In this document: one piece after another, positions 12,048 through 19,999 of the stretch
Layout of the letters: each line of letters begins with the position of its first letter
Numbering within the stretch: position 1 is the first letter of the stretch
Origin: Acanthamoeba sp. SK_2022b
Taxonomy: Eukaryota > Discosea > Longamoebia > Acanthamoebidae
Length of the DNA: 64,000 bases
Reading direction: 5' to 3'
Assembly: GCA_027943245.1 (NCBI GenBank)
Contig: JANDJZ010001749.1
Location: forward strand, 1-64,000
Position numbers and translations under genes: made by a program
The notes under the pieces: model-generated
Told to the model about the DNA's origin: nothing
The model's input: the letters and a program-made list of their open reading frames with translations, nothing else
The model's database searches: none

Positions 12048-12827
12048 ATGCTGAAAATCGCCGATACCACTTTTACCTCGCGCCTGTTCACCGGCACCGG
12101 CAAGTTCGCCACCCCGGCGTTAATGCTGGAGGCGCTGGCGGCCTCCGGCTCACAGCTGGTGACCATGGCCATGAAGCGCGTCGATCTGCGCGGCGGCAAC
12201 GACGCCATTTTGGCGCCGCTGCAGCAGTTGGGCACCCGGCTGCTGCCCAACACCTCCGGCGCCAAAACCGCCGCCGAAGCGGTGTTCGCCGCCCGGCTGG
12301 CGCGTGAAGCGCTCGGCACCCACTGGGTGAAGCTGGAGATCCATCCCGATGTGAAATACCTGCTGCCGGATCCGATAGAAACGCTTAAGGCGGCGGAAAC
12401 GCTGGTGAAAGACGGTTTTGTGGTGCTGCCCTACTGCGGCGCCGATCCGGTGCTGTGCAAACGGCTGGAAGAGGTGGGTTGCGCGGCGGTGATGCCGCTC
12501 GGCGCCCCTATCGGCTCCAACCGCGGTCTGCGCACCCGTGACTTCCTCGAGATCATCATCGAGCAGGCCAAGGTGCCGGTGGTGGTCGACGCCGGCATCG
12601 GCGCGCCGAGCCACGCGCTGGAAGCGATGGAACTGGGCGCCGACGCGGTGCTGGTGAATACCGCCATCGCCGTGGCGCGCGACCCAGTGCAAATGGCGCG
12701 GGCGTTTCGCCTGGCGCTGGAGGCCGGCGAGCTGGCGCACAGCGCCGGATTGGGCGCTAGCCAGCGCGGTGCGGCCGCCTCAAGCCCTCTGACCGCCTTC
12801 CTCAGCCAGCCAGAGGAGGCACAGTGA
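12048..12827 (+). CDS. thiG: Thiazole synthase ThiG
   Basis: ThiG builds the thiamin thiazole from deoxyxylulose phosphate, dehydroglycine (from ThiH) and ThiS thiocarboxylate. The 259-residue TIM barrel has the Schiff-base lysine K95 in WVKLEIHPD and the phosphate-binding [13 protein letters not shown]. It begins 1 nt after the thiS stop and its TGA overlaps the thiH ATG, so ThiG and ThiH, which form a complex, are made together. Confidence 0.97.
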   Translation: MLKIADTTFTSRLFTGTGKFATPALMLEALAASGSQLVTMAMKRVDLRGGNDAILAPLQQLGTRLLPNTSGAKTAAEAVFAARLAREALGTHWVKLEIHPDVKYLLPDPIETLKAAETLVKDGFVVLPYCGADPVLCKRLEEVGCAAVMPLGAPIGSNRGLRTRDFLEIIIEQAKVPVVVDAGIGAPSHALEAMELGADAVLVNTAIAVARDPVQMARAFRLALEAGELAHSAGLGASQRGAAASSPLTAFLSQPEEAQ

Positions 12828-13960
12828 TGGGCGACGATTTCAGTAGCCGCTGGCAACAGCTGGATTGGGACGACATTACGCTGCGCATCAACGGCAAAAC
12901 CGCACGCGACGTGGAACGCGCGTTGAACGCCGACAAGCTGACGCGCGACGACTTTATGGCGCTGATCTCCCCCGCCGCCGCGCCGTATCTGGAACCGCTG
13001 GCGCAGCGCGCGCAGCAGCTGACCCGTCAGCGCTTCGGCAACGTCGTCAGCTTCTATGTGCCGCTGTACCTCTCTAACCTGTGTGCCAACGACTGCACCT
13101 ATTGCGGCTTTTCGATGAGCAACCGCATCAAGCGCAAAACGCTCGATGCGGCGGAGATCGCACGCGAGTGCGAAGCCATCAAGGCGCTGGGGTTCGAACA
13201 CCTGTTGCTGGTCACCGGCGAGCATCAGACCAAGGTCGGCATGGACTATTTCCGTCAGCACATTCCGGCGATCCGCCGCCACTTCAGCTCGCTGATGATG
13301 GAAGTGCAGCCGCTGGCGCAGGACGAGTACGCCGAACTGAAAACGCTGGGCCTGGACGGCGTGCTGGTCTATCAGGAAACCTACCATCCGGCCACCTATC
13401 TGCAGCACCATGTGCGCGGCCAGAAGCAGGATTTCCATTGGCGTCTGGCCACGCCGGATCGCCTGGGGCGCGCCGGGATCGACAAGATCGGCCTCGGCGC
13501 GTTGATCGGCCTGTCCAACAGTTGGCGCACCGACTGCTACCTGCTGGCGGAACATCTGTTCTACCTGCAGCAAACTTACTGGCAGAGCCGCTACTCGATC
13601 TCGTTCCCGCGTCTGCGCCCCTGCGCCGGCGGCATTGAGCCGGCGTCGATCATGAGCGAGCCTCAGCTGGTGCAGCTGATCTGCGCCTTCCGGCTGTTCG
13701 CGCCGGACGTTGAGCTGTCGCTGTCTACGCGTGAGTCGCCGTACTTCCGCGATCATATGATCCCGGTGGCGATCAACAGCGTCAGCGCCGGATCCAAGAC
13801 GCAGCCCGGCGGCTATGCCGACGACGTACCGCCGGAATTGGAACAGTTCGAGCCGCACGACGGCCGCACGCCGCAGCAGGTCGCCGAGGCCATCAGCAAT
13901 GCCGGGCTGCAGCCGGTGTGGAAAGACTGGGACGATTATCTGGGACGCAGCGCGCAATAA
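12827..13960 (+). CDS. thiH: 2-iminoacetate (dehydroglycine) synthase ThiH
   Basis: ThiH is a radical-SAM tyrosine lyase that splits tyrosine into p-cresol and dehydroglycine for ThiG. The 377-residue protein has the CX3CX2C cluster motif C86-C90-C93 in LCANDCTYCGF. A GTG one codon upstream is in frame; the ATG overlapping the thiG stop is chosen. It is the last gene of the thi operon. E. coli has rpoC nearby downstream; here about 3.8 kb of other DNA lies between. Confidence 0.97.
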   Translation: MGDDFSSRWQQLDWDDITLRINGKTARDVERALNADKLTRDDFMALISPAAAPYLEPLAQRAQQLTRQRFGNVVSFYVPLYLSNLCANDCTYCGFSMSNRIKRKTLDAAEIARECEAIKALGFEHLLLVTGEHQTKVGMDYFRQHIPAIRRHFSSLMMEVQPLAQDEYAELKTLGLDGVLVYQETYHPATYLQHHVRGQKQDFHWRLATPDRLGRAGIDKIGLGALIGLSNSWRTDCYLLAEHLFYLQQTYWQSRYSISFPRLRPCAGGIEPASIMSEPQLVQLICAFRLFAPDVELSLSTRESPYFRDHMIPVAINSVSAGSKTQPGGYADDVPPELEQFEPHDGRTPQQVAEAISNAGLQPVWKDWDDYLGRSAQ

Positions 13961-14209
13961 GCGGCAACGTTTACCGCCGCGTGAAGAAAACGCTGGAACG
14001 GCCGCGCAATGCCGAACGGTGGCGCTGGCGCCGGCAGACCCGCCGGCTATAGTGACCTTGCCGACCGCCAAACCCGGCGCCGGCCGGGGCCGTCTCCCTC
14101 TCGATGGCCCCGCCTTATCCCATCCCGGATCGCGCCGGAGATTCTCTTGCGCGACACCGGGCCCTCGTCCGCGGCAATGCGCATATGGCGTATCGCGGCC
14201 TGTAAGGGC

Positions 14210-14450
14210 GTACGGACAGGTTGTCTTGTCGGCTAAAGGACTGTGGCCTAGCGGTGCTCGGCACTCACTCAGCGGTGAGACTCATAGGACGCTGTTGCGG
14301 CAGAAAAGTGGGGAAAGAGGAAAAAAGAAGGTACAGCGACGAAGAGAGGTTCGAGTCGTCATCCCCGGTGCTGCCAATGGCCCTGGTGTTGGCCGCGGAT
14401 CTTTTTGCCGCCTGCTCCCTGCTTACGGACAAGAGCAGGCGGTTTATTTT
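14210..14450 (+). ncRNA. Candidate structured small RNA with its own terminator
   Basis: Nested complementary segments suggest a folded RNA: GGCAG (14299) with CTGCC (14371), inside it GGGGA (14310) with TCCCC (14362), and inside that GACGA (14338) with TCGTC (14356). CTCAC/GTGAG arms lie near 14265-14280. The sequence ends in a perfect 10-bp terminator. Several GGA triplets occur in single-stranded stretches. The 5' end is unknown; a transcript from TATAGT at 14048 would be about 390 nt. From memory, E. coli carries the uncharacterised sRNA sroH near thiH, so a positional counterpart is possible, but I cannot test homology. Confidence 0.4.
14408..14450 (+). terminator. Strong intrinsic terminator of the putative sRNA
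   Basis: CCGCCTGCTC and GAGCAGGCGG form a perfect 10-bp stem with a 15-nt loop, followed by TTTATTTT. It is 450 nt after the thiH stop, so it more likely ends a separate transcript than the thi operon, though it could do both. Confidence 0.9.
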
Positions 14451-14499
14451 GTGAGACTGGCACCCCCCCAGGACGCGAATCACACAGTATGTGCGCTAA

Positions 14500-14524
14500 T
14501 TAACCACATAAACGGTTAAATGTG
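14500..14524. promoter_or_regulatory. Overlapping dyads upstream of the regulator gene
   Basis: Two inverted repeats are interleaved: TTAACC (14500) with GGTTAA (14514), and CACAT (14505) with ATGTG (14520). They lie about 100 bp before a TATAAT element. They could be an operator for the adjacent response regulator or another factor; this is inference from symmetry alone. Confidence 0.35.
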
Positions 14525-14620
14525 AATGTCTTTTGAGTGTTTTTTTATTTAGTATCGAGTGTGTTCTGAGTTTGCCAAGGAAAATCAAACTGATATCGCC
14601 GCAAGCTCCGGGGCATCATC

Positions 14621-14626
14621 TATAAT
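14621..14626 (+). promoter_or_regulatory. -10 element upstream of the regulator gene
   Basis: A perfect TATAAT preceded by C (CTATAAT) lies 65 bp before the ATG at 14692. No good -35 is present, which is compatible with an activator-dependent or sigma-S-type promoter. Confidence 0.5.
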
Positions 14627-14691
14627 CCAGCACGGGTTCTTGCGCAGGTTTTTCAGCGCTTGCGGTCAACATCAAAAAAGCCAAGGTTGTC

Positions 14692-15471
14692 ATGAAGAAA
14701 ACGCCCAATTACATCGATGCAATCAGCGCGTTGCTCACTCTGAAAGGAGTTGGCGACAGAAAGCATGCCTCCACGATGGCCAACATACTGAACCTTCAGT
14801 ACAACAGCGCCAAACAGAAACTGGATGGCAAAAGAGGTATCACCCTCGATGAAGTCAAAAAGGTTTTCCAGTACTTCAACGAGCCCTTTGCCGGCCAAAG
14901 GACGCATAACGGCGTCTTTATCATGAACAGCATTCACAAGCGCTGCAACATAGAGGTCGACGAGTGCCCGGTCACGCAAGCGGACAGCGACGAAACCTAC
15001 GCCTACAAAAAAGACGATCTTTTCATCATCAGCACCAATCGGGAACATGCCGCCGATGCTCCGCTGTACAAAGTCAACAAGATAGACTTTCTGCCGGCCC
15101 CGCGTATCGCGATCCTGGATAATGACGGCGATATTCTCGAACTGTTGAAGAAGATCGCCAGCCGATACGGCATCGAGACTGAGACCTTTCAGACGGCGGA
15201 CGCCATGCTGGCCGCGCTGGAACAGCAGTCCTTTGAGGCGTTTATTCTGGACTGGCTGTTGGACTTCGGCGAGACCTCCGAACGCGTCGTGAAAAAAATT
15301 AAAGACGTTCTCGATCCGCACGCCCGCATTATTATTCTGACCGGCCAGCTGAATCACTACGAGAAAAACATCGGCGATATGATCCTGCACTATGACGTGC
15401 ACCTGGTGGAAAAACCGACCAAGCCGCTGATTATCTCCTCGCTGCTGCTGTCCAACCTATTCTTTAATTAG
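14692..15471 (+). CDS. Response regulator with N-terminal HTH and C-terminal receiver domain
   Basis: A 259-residue protein. Residues about 5-63 look like a helix-turn-helix of the Cro/BetR kind (ASTMANILNLQYNSAKQKLDGKRG). Residues about 137-250 are a receiver domain: acidic pocket D143-N144-D145, phospho-acceptor D187 in FILDWLL, T217 in IILTG and K241 in VEKPTK. The order is the reverse of the usual receiver-then-HTH. It faces the histidine kinase gene and the two 3' ends overlap by 15 bp. It most likely is the DNA-binding partner of that kinase; targets are unknown. Confidence 0.82.
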   Translation: MKKTPNYIDAISALLTLKGVGDRKHASTMANILNLQYNSAKQKLDGKRGITLDEVKKVFQYFNEPFAGQRTHNGVFIMNSIHKRCNIEVDECPVTQADSDETYAYKKDDLFIISTNREHAADAPLYKVNKIDFLPAPRIAILDNDGDILELLKKIASRYGIETETFQTADAMLAALEQQSFEAFILDWLLDFGETSERVVKKIKDVLDPHARIIILTGQLNHYEKNIGDMILHYDVHLVEKPTKPLIISSLLLSNLFFN

Positions 15472-16731
15472 TTTGACCGGGATACGGATCAAAAACGATG
15501 AGCCCACTCCTTCGACGGATTTGACCTTGATGGTGCCTTTCATCGTCGTGACGTAATTTTTGATAATGGTCAGCCCCAGCCCCAACCCCTGCCGCGTTTC
15601 CCTTTCCACCCCCTGATTGAATGCCTTATATAACCGATCCAGGTTATCGACGTTAAACCCGATGCCGGTATCTTTCACCCGTAAATACAGATTGCCGTGG
15701 CACAGCTTCACATTGAGGGTAACCACGCCCCGGTGGGTAAATTTGTCCGCGTTGCTGAGCAGGTTGGCCAATATTCGGTAGAGCTTGTATTTATCAGAAG
15801 CAATCAGGCCGGCATAAGACGAACGGTGAATCACGAGGCGATTGCCGCGCCCGGCGCCGATGCCGGTTACGGCATCGTCCACCACCTCATTCAACCGGAA
15901 GGTGGAAATATTGATTTTAACTTCTCCCATCTCAAGCCGAGAATAATCCATCACCTCGCGCGTTTGCTCGGCGATCTTATTACCGTGATAGGAGATCAGG
16001 CGGGCTTCTTTTTTCAACTCTTCCTGCGCCAGCTCGTGCTCCATGATATCTGCGGCAATGACGATGGCCTGGGTCGAGCCGGCGATCTCGTGGTAGATGG
16101 AAGAGATAAAGATGTTCTTGTTCTTGATGATCTCTTTCAACGAGAAGGCATTTCTCAGTACGAGGAACATCATCAGGAACACCAAAATCAGCGAAAAGAT
16201 GGCGAACATCTCGGCTTTACTCGAGTTGTCCTGAATGATGCCTTTCACTTCGGTAAAGTTTTTAATCTGTATCCGATAAATAATTTCCTGGATATCGACC
16301 AGCGTACCCTCGATATCATCCATATAAGAGAGAATGTCCGCCTTGTTTTTCTGCCCCACCAGCAAGCCGGCGGAGAGATCGTCCAACGTGCGGTACTGCT
16401 GCTTCAGCAGCGCAACATTCTTGATGAACTCGTCGTCGTAATAAAAAGAGTCGCTGAAGGTCGAACGGCTCTCCAGGATCTGAATCTTCGAGTAGAAGAT
16501 TTTCTTTTTGATCTGGAAGGCGTCGTAGTCGTTGTTTTCACTGAGCAGCAGCGCGGTTTTGGTCCTTTCAAACGCCAGAAAAAGGATCTCGGCCACCGAG
16601 TAGTTGTCCAGATTGGGCTCGATTTGCTTGTAGCGCTCTTTTACGCCGCCGAAGTTAATGGCAATCAACAAAATCAATAAGGAGAAGATGGCAACCAACG
16701 CGATAAGAGTACCGATCAGTTTTTTGCTCAT
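15457..16731 (-). CDS. Membrane sensor histidine kinase
   Basis: A 424-residue kinase with TM1 at about 5-27, a periplasmic domain of about 145 residues with no recognised fold, TM2 at about 174-193, a HisKA domain with H214 in SIYHEIAG, and a HATPase domain (N-box ANLLSNADKF at about 322-331, G1 DTGIGF at 354-359, G2 GLGLGL at 382-387). It has no receiver of its own. It starts 1 nt after the stop of the SUOX-fold gene, so translation is coupled. That arrangement suggests the periplasmic protein delivers the signal. Confidence 0.88.
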   Translation of the reverse strand: MSKKLIGTLIALVAIFSLLILLIAINFGGVKERYKQIEPNLDNYSVAEILFLAFERTKTALLLSENNDYDAFQIKKKIFYSKIQILESRSTFSDSFYYDDEFIKNVALLKQQYRTLDDLSAGLLVGQKNKADILSYMDDIEGTLVDIQEIIYRIQIKNFTEVKGIIQDNSSKAEMFAIFSLILVFLMMFLVLRNAFSLKEIIKNKNIFISSIYHEIAGSTQAIVIAADIMEHELAQEELKKEARLISYHGNKIAEQTREVMDYSRLEMGEVKINISTFRLNEVVDDAVTGIGAGRGNRLVIHRSSYAGLIASDKYKLYRILANLLSNADKFTHRGVVTLNVKLCHGNLYLRVKDTGIGFNVDNLDRLYKAFNQGVERETRQGLGLGLTIIKNYVTTMKGTIKVKSVEGVGSSFLIRIPVKLIKE

Positions 16732-16732
16732 C

Positions 16733-17197
16733 TTATTTCAGCTCCAGCCGTTTAACTTGCCAGACGGTTTTCGCATTCACATCCAGGTTATTCAGCTCGG
16801 CGTAGCCATCGCGCGGATAAATAATGGCGAACGGCCCCAGCTCCCCAACGTCGATCGGCTTGCCACCGCGCTGATAGGCGACGATCACGCGGTATTTAAT
16901 CATCTCGTCAATCGGCATCGAGTAGGAGTAATCGTCCCAGGCGAAAGCGCGCACCGACTGACCTTTCAGGTGATAGGCTTTCACCAGCTCGGCAAACTCA
17001 ACGCCGGTGAACGTATCTTCCGGGGTGAAATTGGTCGAGGTTTTAATCGTGTGCGCCGGCATCGCCTCCAGCATCTGCCGGGTTATCTTGATCTTCTCGC
17101 CATCGAGCGGCTTCAGGTAAAAATAGTCAACGGCAGCATACAGCGGTGCGCTGAACAGCGAAAGCAGCAGTAACGTCATCAATCCTTTGATTGTCAT
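16733..17197 (-). CDS. Periplasmic sulfite-oxidase-fold (molybdopterin-binding-like) protein lacking cysteine
   Basis: A 154-residue protein with a signal peptide (MTIKGLMTLLLLSLFSAPLYA) and the compact fold of the oxidoreductase molybdopterin-binding family: FTGVEFAELVKAY, DDYSYSMPIDEM, AYQRGGKPIDVGELGPFAIIYPRD. True members hold molybdenum through a conserved Cys, but this protein has no Cys at all, so a redox role is unlikely. Coupled to the kinase gene downstream (1-nt gap) and to the GNAT upstream (TAATG overlap), it is best read as a sensory or ligand-binding subunit. Confidence 0.72.
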   Translation of the reverse strand: MTIKGLMTLLLLSLFSAPLYAAVDYFYLKPLDGEKIKITRQMLEAMPAHTIKTSTNFTPEDTFTGVEFAELVKAYHLKGQSVRAFAWDDYSYSMPIDEMIKYRVIVAYQRGGKPIDVGELGPFAIIYPRDGYAELNNLDVNAKTVWQVKRLELK

Positions 17198-17643
17198 TAT
17201 TCACCCTCTTTCCGTTTCACCAGTTCGGCCTGGCCGAACTCATCCTGCCCGACCACGGCCCAGCCGTGATGTTGATAAAAGCCTTCGGCTTTGGAGCCGG
17301 GATCGGTGGTTAAGTGGATCGCTTCGGCGCCGTGCTCAAACATCCAGTGAGTGACCCGGGCCAGCAAGGCGGAGCCGATCCCCTTCGACTGGTATTCCGG
17401 CTTCACGAACAGACCGCCGATCAGCGGTTCAGGGATGAATAGCCCGAAGCCAACGCCGGCATAGTCGTCGCCATGCTTGCAGATCCAGCCGCCGCCCTGG
17501 TTGATGTCCTCCAGCGCCTGTTTACGCTGCAGGTACTGGATCTGATGCGGGTGCAGCAGGTTTTCTTCAACGGAAAAGCGGATCTCATACAGGTAAGGCA
17601 GGTGTTGCGCCGTCAATTTTTCGAAGGTAATGAGGCTGTCCAT
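17197..17643 (-). CDS. GNAT family N-acetyltransferase
   Basis: A 148-residue GNAT. The acetyl-CoA loop is seen in VKPEYQSKGIGSALL, and the C-terminal GFYQHHGW motif is typical of small-molecule acetyltransferases. The ATG at 17643 is preferred over an upstream in-frame start at 17709 because AAGGA lies 10 nt before it. Its stop overlaps the start of the SUOX-fold gene by one base, so it may belong to the same operon. The substrate is unknown. Confidence 0.85.
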   Translation of the reverse strand: MDSLITFEKLTAQHLPYLYEIRFSVEENLLHPHQIQYLQRKQALEDINQGGGWICKHGDDYAGVGFGLFIPEPLIGGLFVKPEYQSKGIGSALLARVTHWMFEHGAEAIHLTTDPGSKAEGFYQHHGWAVVGQDEFGQAELVKRKEGE

Positions 17644-17734
17644 GTTCGCACTGTCCTTGGTTGTCTGGTAAAAAGCGCCGGTCAATTTCTGCTGTAACCA
17701 TAGTAGCAAAGTTTGCTCGGCCCCGGCATGAGGC

Positions 17735-17763
17735 GAAAAAAAACCGCCCCCGAGGGAGCGGTT
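17735..17763 (-). terminator. Intrinsic terminator after the rpoC 3' end
   Basis: On the minus strand AACCGCTCCC pairs with GGGGCGGTT (one G-U) around TCG and runs into eight T. It lies about 50 nt after the rpoC stop and resembles the rpoBC terminator of E. coli, so the natural 3' end of rpoC is preserved. Confidence 0.9.
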
Positions 17764-17810
17764 TATCTGGCGATGGGCCCGGCATGCCGGGCCCGCGGCG
17801 CGGATGACGA

Positions 17811-19049
17811 TTACTCGTCGTCGCTGCCGCCCAGGCCTGCGTTGAGCAGCTCGGCCAGGTTAGCCGTCGCTTCTTCCGCGCTGACTTGCGGAACAACCGG
17901 CGCTTCACCCTGAGCACGACGACGCATGCGATCCTGATGATAAGCGTAACCGGTACCGGCTGGGATCAGACGGCCCACGATGACGTTCTCTTTCAGGCCA
18001 CGCAGTTCATCACGCTTGCCGGCTACGGCAGCTTCGGTCAGAACGCGCGTCGTTTCCTGGAACGATGCAGCGGAGATGAAGGACTCGGTCGCCAAGGAAG
18101 CCTTGGTGATACCCAGCAGATCGCGCGAGAAGGTTGCCGCGATTTTACCTTCAGCTTCCAGCTGACGGTTGGCAATCTTGACGCGAGACACTTCAGCCTG
18201 CTCGCCTTCCAGGAACTCGGAGCCACCAGCGCTAACGATGGTGCCTTTACGCAGCATCTGACGAACGATAACTTCGATGTGCTTATCGTTAATCTTAACG
18301 CCTTGCAGACGGTAAACTTCCTGCACTTCGTTGGTGATGTAGCGGGTAACCGCATGCACACCACGCAGACGCAGAATGTCGTGCGGAGACTCTGGGCCGT
18401 CGGAAACGACGTCACCACGTTCCACCACTTCGCCTTCGAACACGTTGAGCTGACGCCATTTCGGAATCATCTCTTCGTAAGCGTCGCTGCCGTCCAGCGG
18501 AGAGATCACCAGGCGACGTTTGCCTTTGGTCTCTTTACCGAACGAGATAATCCCGCTGATTTCAGCCAGGATTGCCGGCTCTTTCGGACGACGTGCTTCG
18601 AACAGGTCGGCAACGCGCGGCAGACCACCGGTAATATCCTTGGTACCGCCGGATTCCTGAGGAATACGCGCCAGGGTATCACCCGCACCGATCTGAATGC
18701 CGTCTTCCAGCTGAACGATCGCTTTGCCCGGCAGGAAGTATTGAGCTGGCATATCGGTGCCTGGGATCAATACGTCTTCGCCCTGAGCGTCAACGATTTT
18801 CAGTGCCGGACGCAGGTCTTTACCGCTACCGGTACGCTCTGCGCTGTCCAGAACGACCAGAGAAGACAAACCGGTCAGTTCGTCGGTCTGGCGAGTAATG
18901 GTCTGGCCGTCAACCATGTCCGCGAAGCGAATGAAGCCGCTGACTTCACTGATGACCGGCATGGTGTGCGGATCCCAGTTAGCAACGGTTTCGCCGCCGT
19001 TAACTTCTTCACCATCGCCTTTGCCCATCACGGCACCGTAAGGCACCTT
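17811..19049 (-). pseudogene. rpoC: rpoC 3' fragment (RNA polymerase beta' C-terminal third)
   Basis: The 412 residues from [15 protein letters not shown] to [12 protein letters not shown] align without a break to about residues 996-1407 of E. coli beta'. The fragment starts inside the lineage-specific insert of the trigger loop, so it keeps the later half of that loop region and the C-terminal parts but lacks the active-site NADFDGD motif, the clamp and the bridge helix. Upstream of Lys at 19049 the frame reads into unrelated promoter DNA. rpoB, rplL/J/A/K, nusG, secE and tufB, expected next, are absent. rpoC is essential, so this is either a partial copy or an assembly join. Confidence 0.93.
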
Positions 19050-19445
19050 ATCAAGTGCAGCGCATTCTAGGTAGAGCGGGCGACCTATGCAACAAAAAAA
19101 TTGCTTTACGCGCACTTTCGCTCATAAATCAGTCAATTTTGCATGCTGTCATGCAATTCGCAGCCTGCGGCGTGCAAACATTCATCACTCGCGGCAATCA
19201 TTCTCTACAATTTTATCCACTTTTTGCAAGCCTTGAGCGCCGCTTTCTCCGTGTCGGGCTTCTCAAAACACTTAACCCGCGCAGGTAAACTGTGAGCGGG
19301 ATCGATGCACCAAAAAGGGGATACCTGCCCCGAACTGCGGCGTGGGCTACACTGATCCCTCGCCCTTTTGCCGTCGCCATGCCTTTCGCCGCTGTGGCTC
19401 ATTTATTGCTTCTCTTCATTACCCCCATCCCAGGAGGAATGACCG
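19050..19445. other. 396-bp region between the rpoC fragment and a GNAT gene
   Basis: No gene is seen. The left end carries a minus-strand stable-RNA-type promoter (see 19064-19092) pointing into the rpoC fragment, preceded by AT-rich DNA like an UP-element region. The right half leads to the GNAT, with a possible -10 TACACT at 19348 and an excellent AGGAGG ribosome site at 19432. Confidence 0.6.
19064..19092 (-). promoter_or_regulatory. Strong stable-RNA-type promoter directed into the rpoC fragment
   Basis: On the minus strand TTGCAT (-35, 19092-19087) and TAGAAT (-10, 19069-19064) are spaced by exactly 17 bp and followed by a GCGC discriminator, the pattern of stringently controlled tRNA and rRNA promoters. 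Its place upstream of coaA on the opposite strand matches the thrU-tyrU-glyT-thrT-tufB operon promoter of E. coli. In this window the transcript would enter the rpoC fragment within about 10 nt. Confidence 0.75.
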
Positions 19446-19994
19446 ATGAAAATAGTGCCTATCAACGCCGCTACGCTACCGATTTACCGCGATGAATTGG
19501 CCCGCCTGTTGACCGATGCCGTCACGCACGGCGCTTCTGTCGGTTACGACACCTTAATCCCTCACGAAGACGCCGAAAGCTACTTCCACAGTCTGCGGCC
19601 GGCCTTGGCCAAAGGTGAACTGCTGCTGTGGATTGCCCGTGACGAGCGCGGCGTCGTTGGCACCGTGCAACTCGAGCTCTGCCAGAAGCCGAACGGCCGT
19701 AATCGTGCGGAGGTAGTGAAGCTGTTGGTGCATAGCCGCGCTCGCCGAAACGGCGTAGGTCAGGCGCTGATGAAGTCACTGGAGCACGCGGCACTGCAAC
19801 AGCAGCGCGGGCTATTGTACCTGGATACGCAGGCCGGTTCGGCAGCAGAAGCGCTTTATCGCAGCCTGGGTTATCGCTGTTTGGGCGAGCTACCGGATTA
19901 TGCGGCAGGGCCCGATGGGCATTACCATCCAACCGTTATTTATTACAAACGCCTGTTCGCCGTGAACCAACCTTCGCGCGCCATCGCCAGCTAG
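19446..19994 (+). CDS. GNAT family N-acetyltransferase
   Basis: A 182-residue acetyltransferase with the acetyl-CoA loop SRARRNGVGQALM and the late motif AAEALYRSLGYRCLGELPDYA common in small-molecule N-acetyltransferases. AGGAGG lies 8 nt before the ATG. It lies upstream of coaA in the same direction, separated by a 10-bp hairpin, and is not part of the E. coli order. Substrate unknown. Confidence 0.86.
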   Translation: MKIVPINAATLPIYRDELARLLTDAVTHGASVGYDTLIPHEDAESYFHSLRPALAKGELLLWIARDERGVVGTVQLELCQKPNGRNRAEVVKLLVHSRARRNGVGQALMKSLEHAALQQQRGLLYLDTQAGSAAEALYRSLGYRCLGELPDYAAGPDGHYHPTVIYYKRLFAVNQPSRAIAS

Positions 19995-19999
19995 CCTTC

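Larger units (their letters stand above)
13961..14691. other. 731-bp intergenic region between thiH and the regulator gene
   Basis: No credible protein gene was found. The region holds a possible -10 (TATAGT, 14048), a GC-rich hairpin (GGGGCC at 14086 with GGCCCC at 14106), a chain of nested stems ending in a strong terminator at 14408-14450 (see the ncRNA entry), and then an AT-rich segment with dyads and a TATAAT serving the downstream regulator. Open frames crossing it are made of biased residues (Arg, Ala, Gly) and look like shadows. Confidence 0.6.

Noticed and set aside
14346..14358. GGTTCGAGTC resembling a tRNA T-arm
   Set aside because: The flanking arms do not form a proper 5-bp T stem and no acceptor or D arm fits; probably a chance match within the putative sRNA.
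14210..14450. CsrB/CsrC-type RNA because of several GGA motifs
   Set aside because: The GGA triplets are few and not in regularly repeated hairpin loops, and the location does not match csrB or csrC.
13815..14519. 234-codon open frame running out of thiH
   Set aside because: It begins inside thiH in another frame and has a random Arg/Ser/Pro composition; the region fits a structured RNA better.
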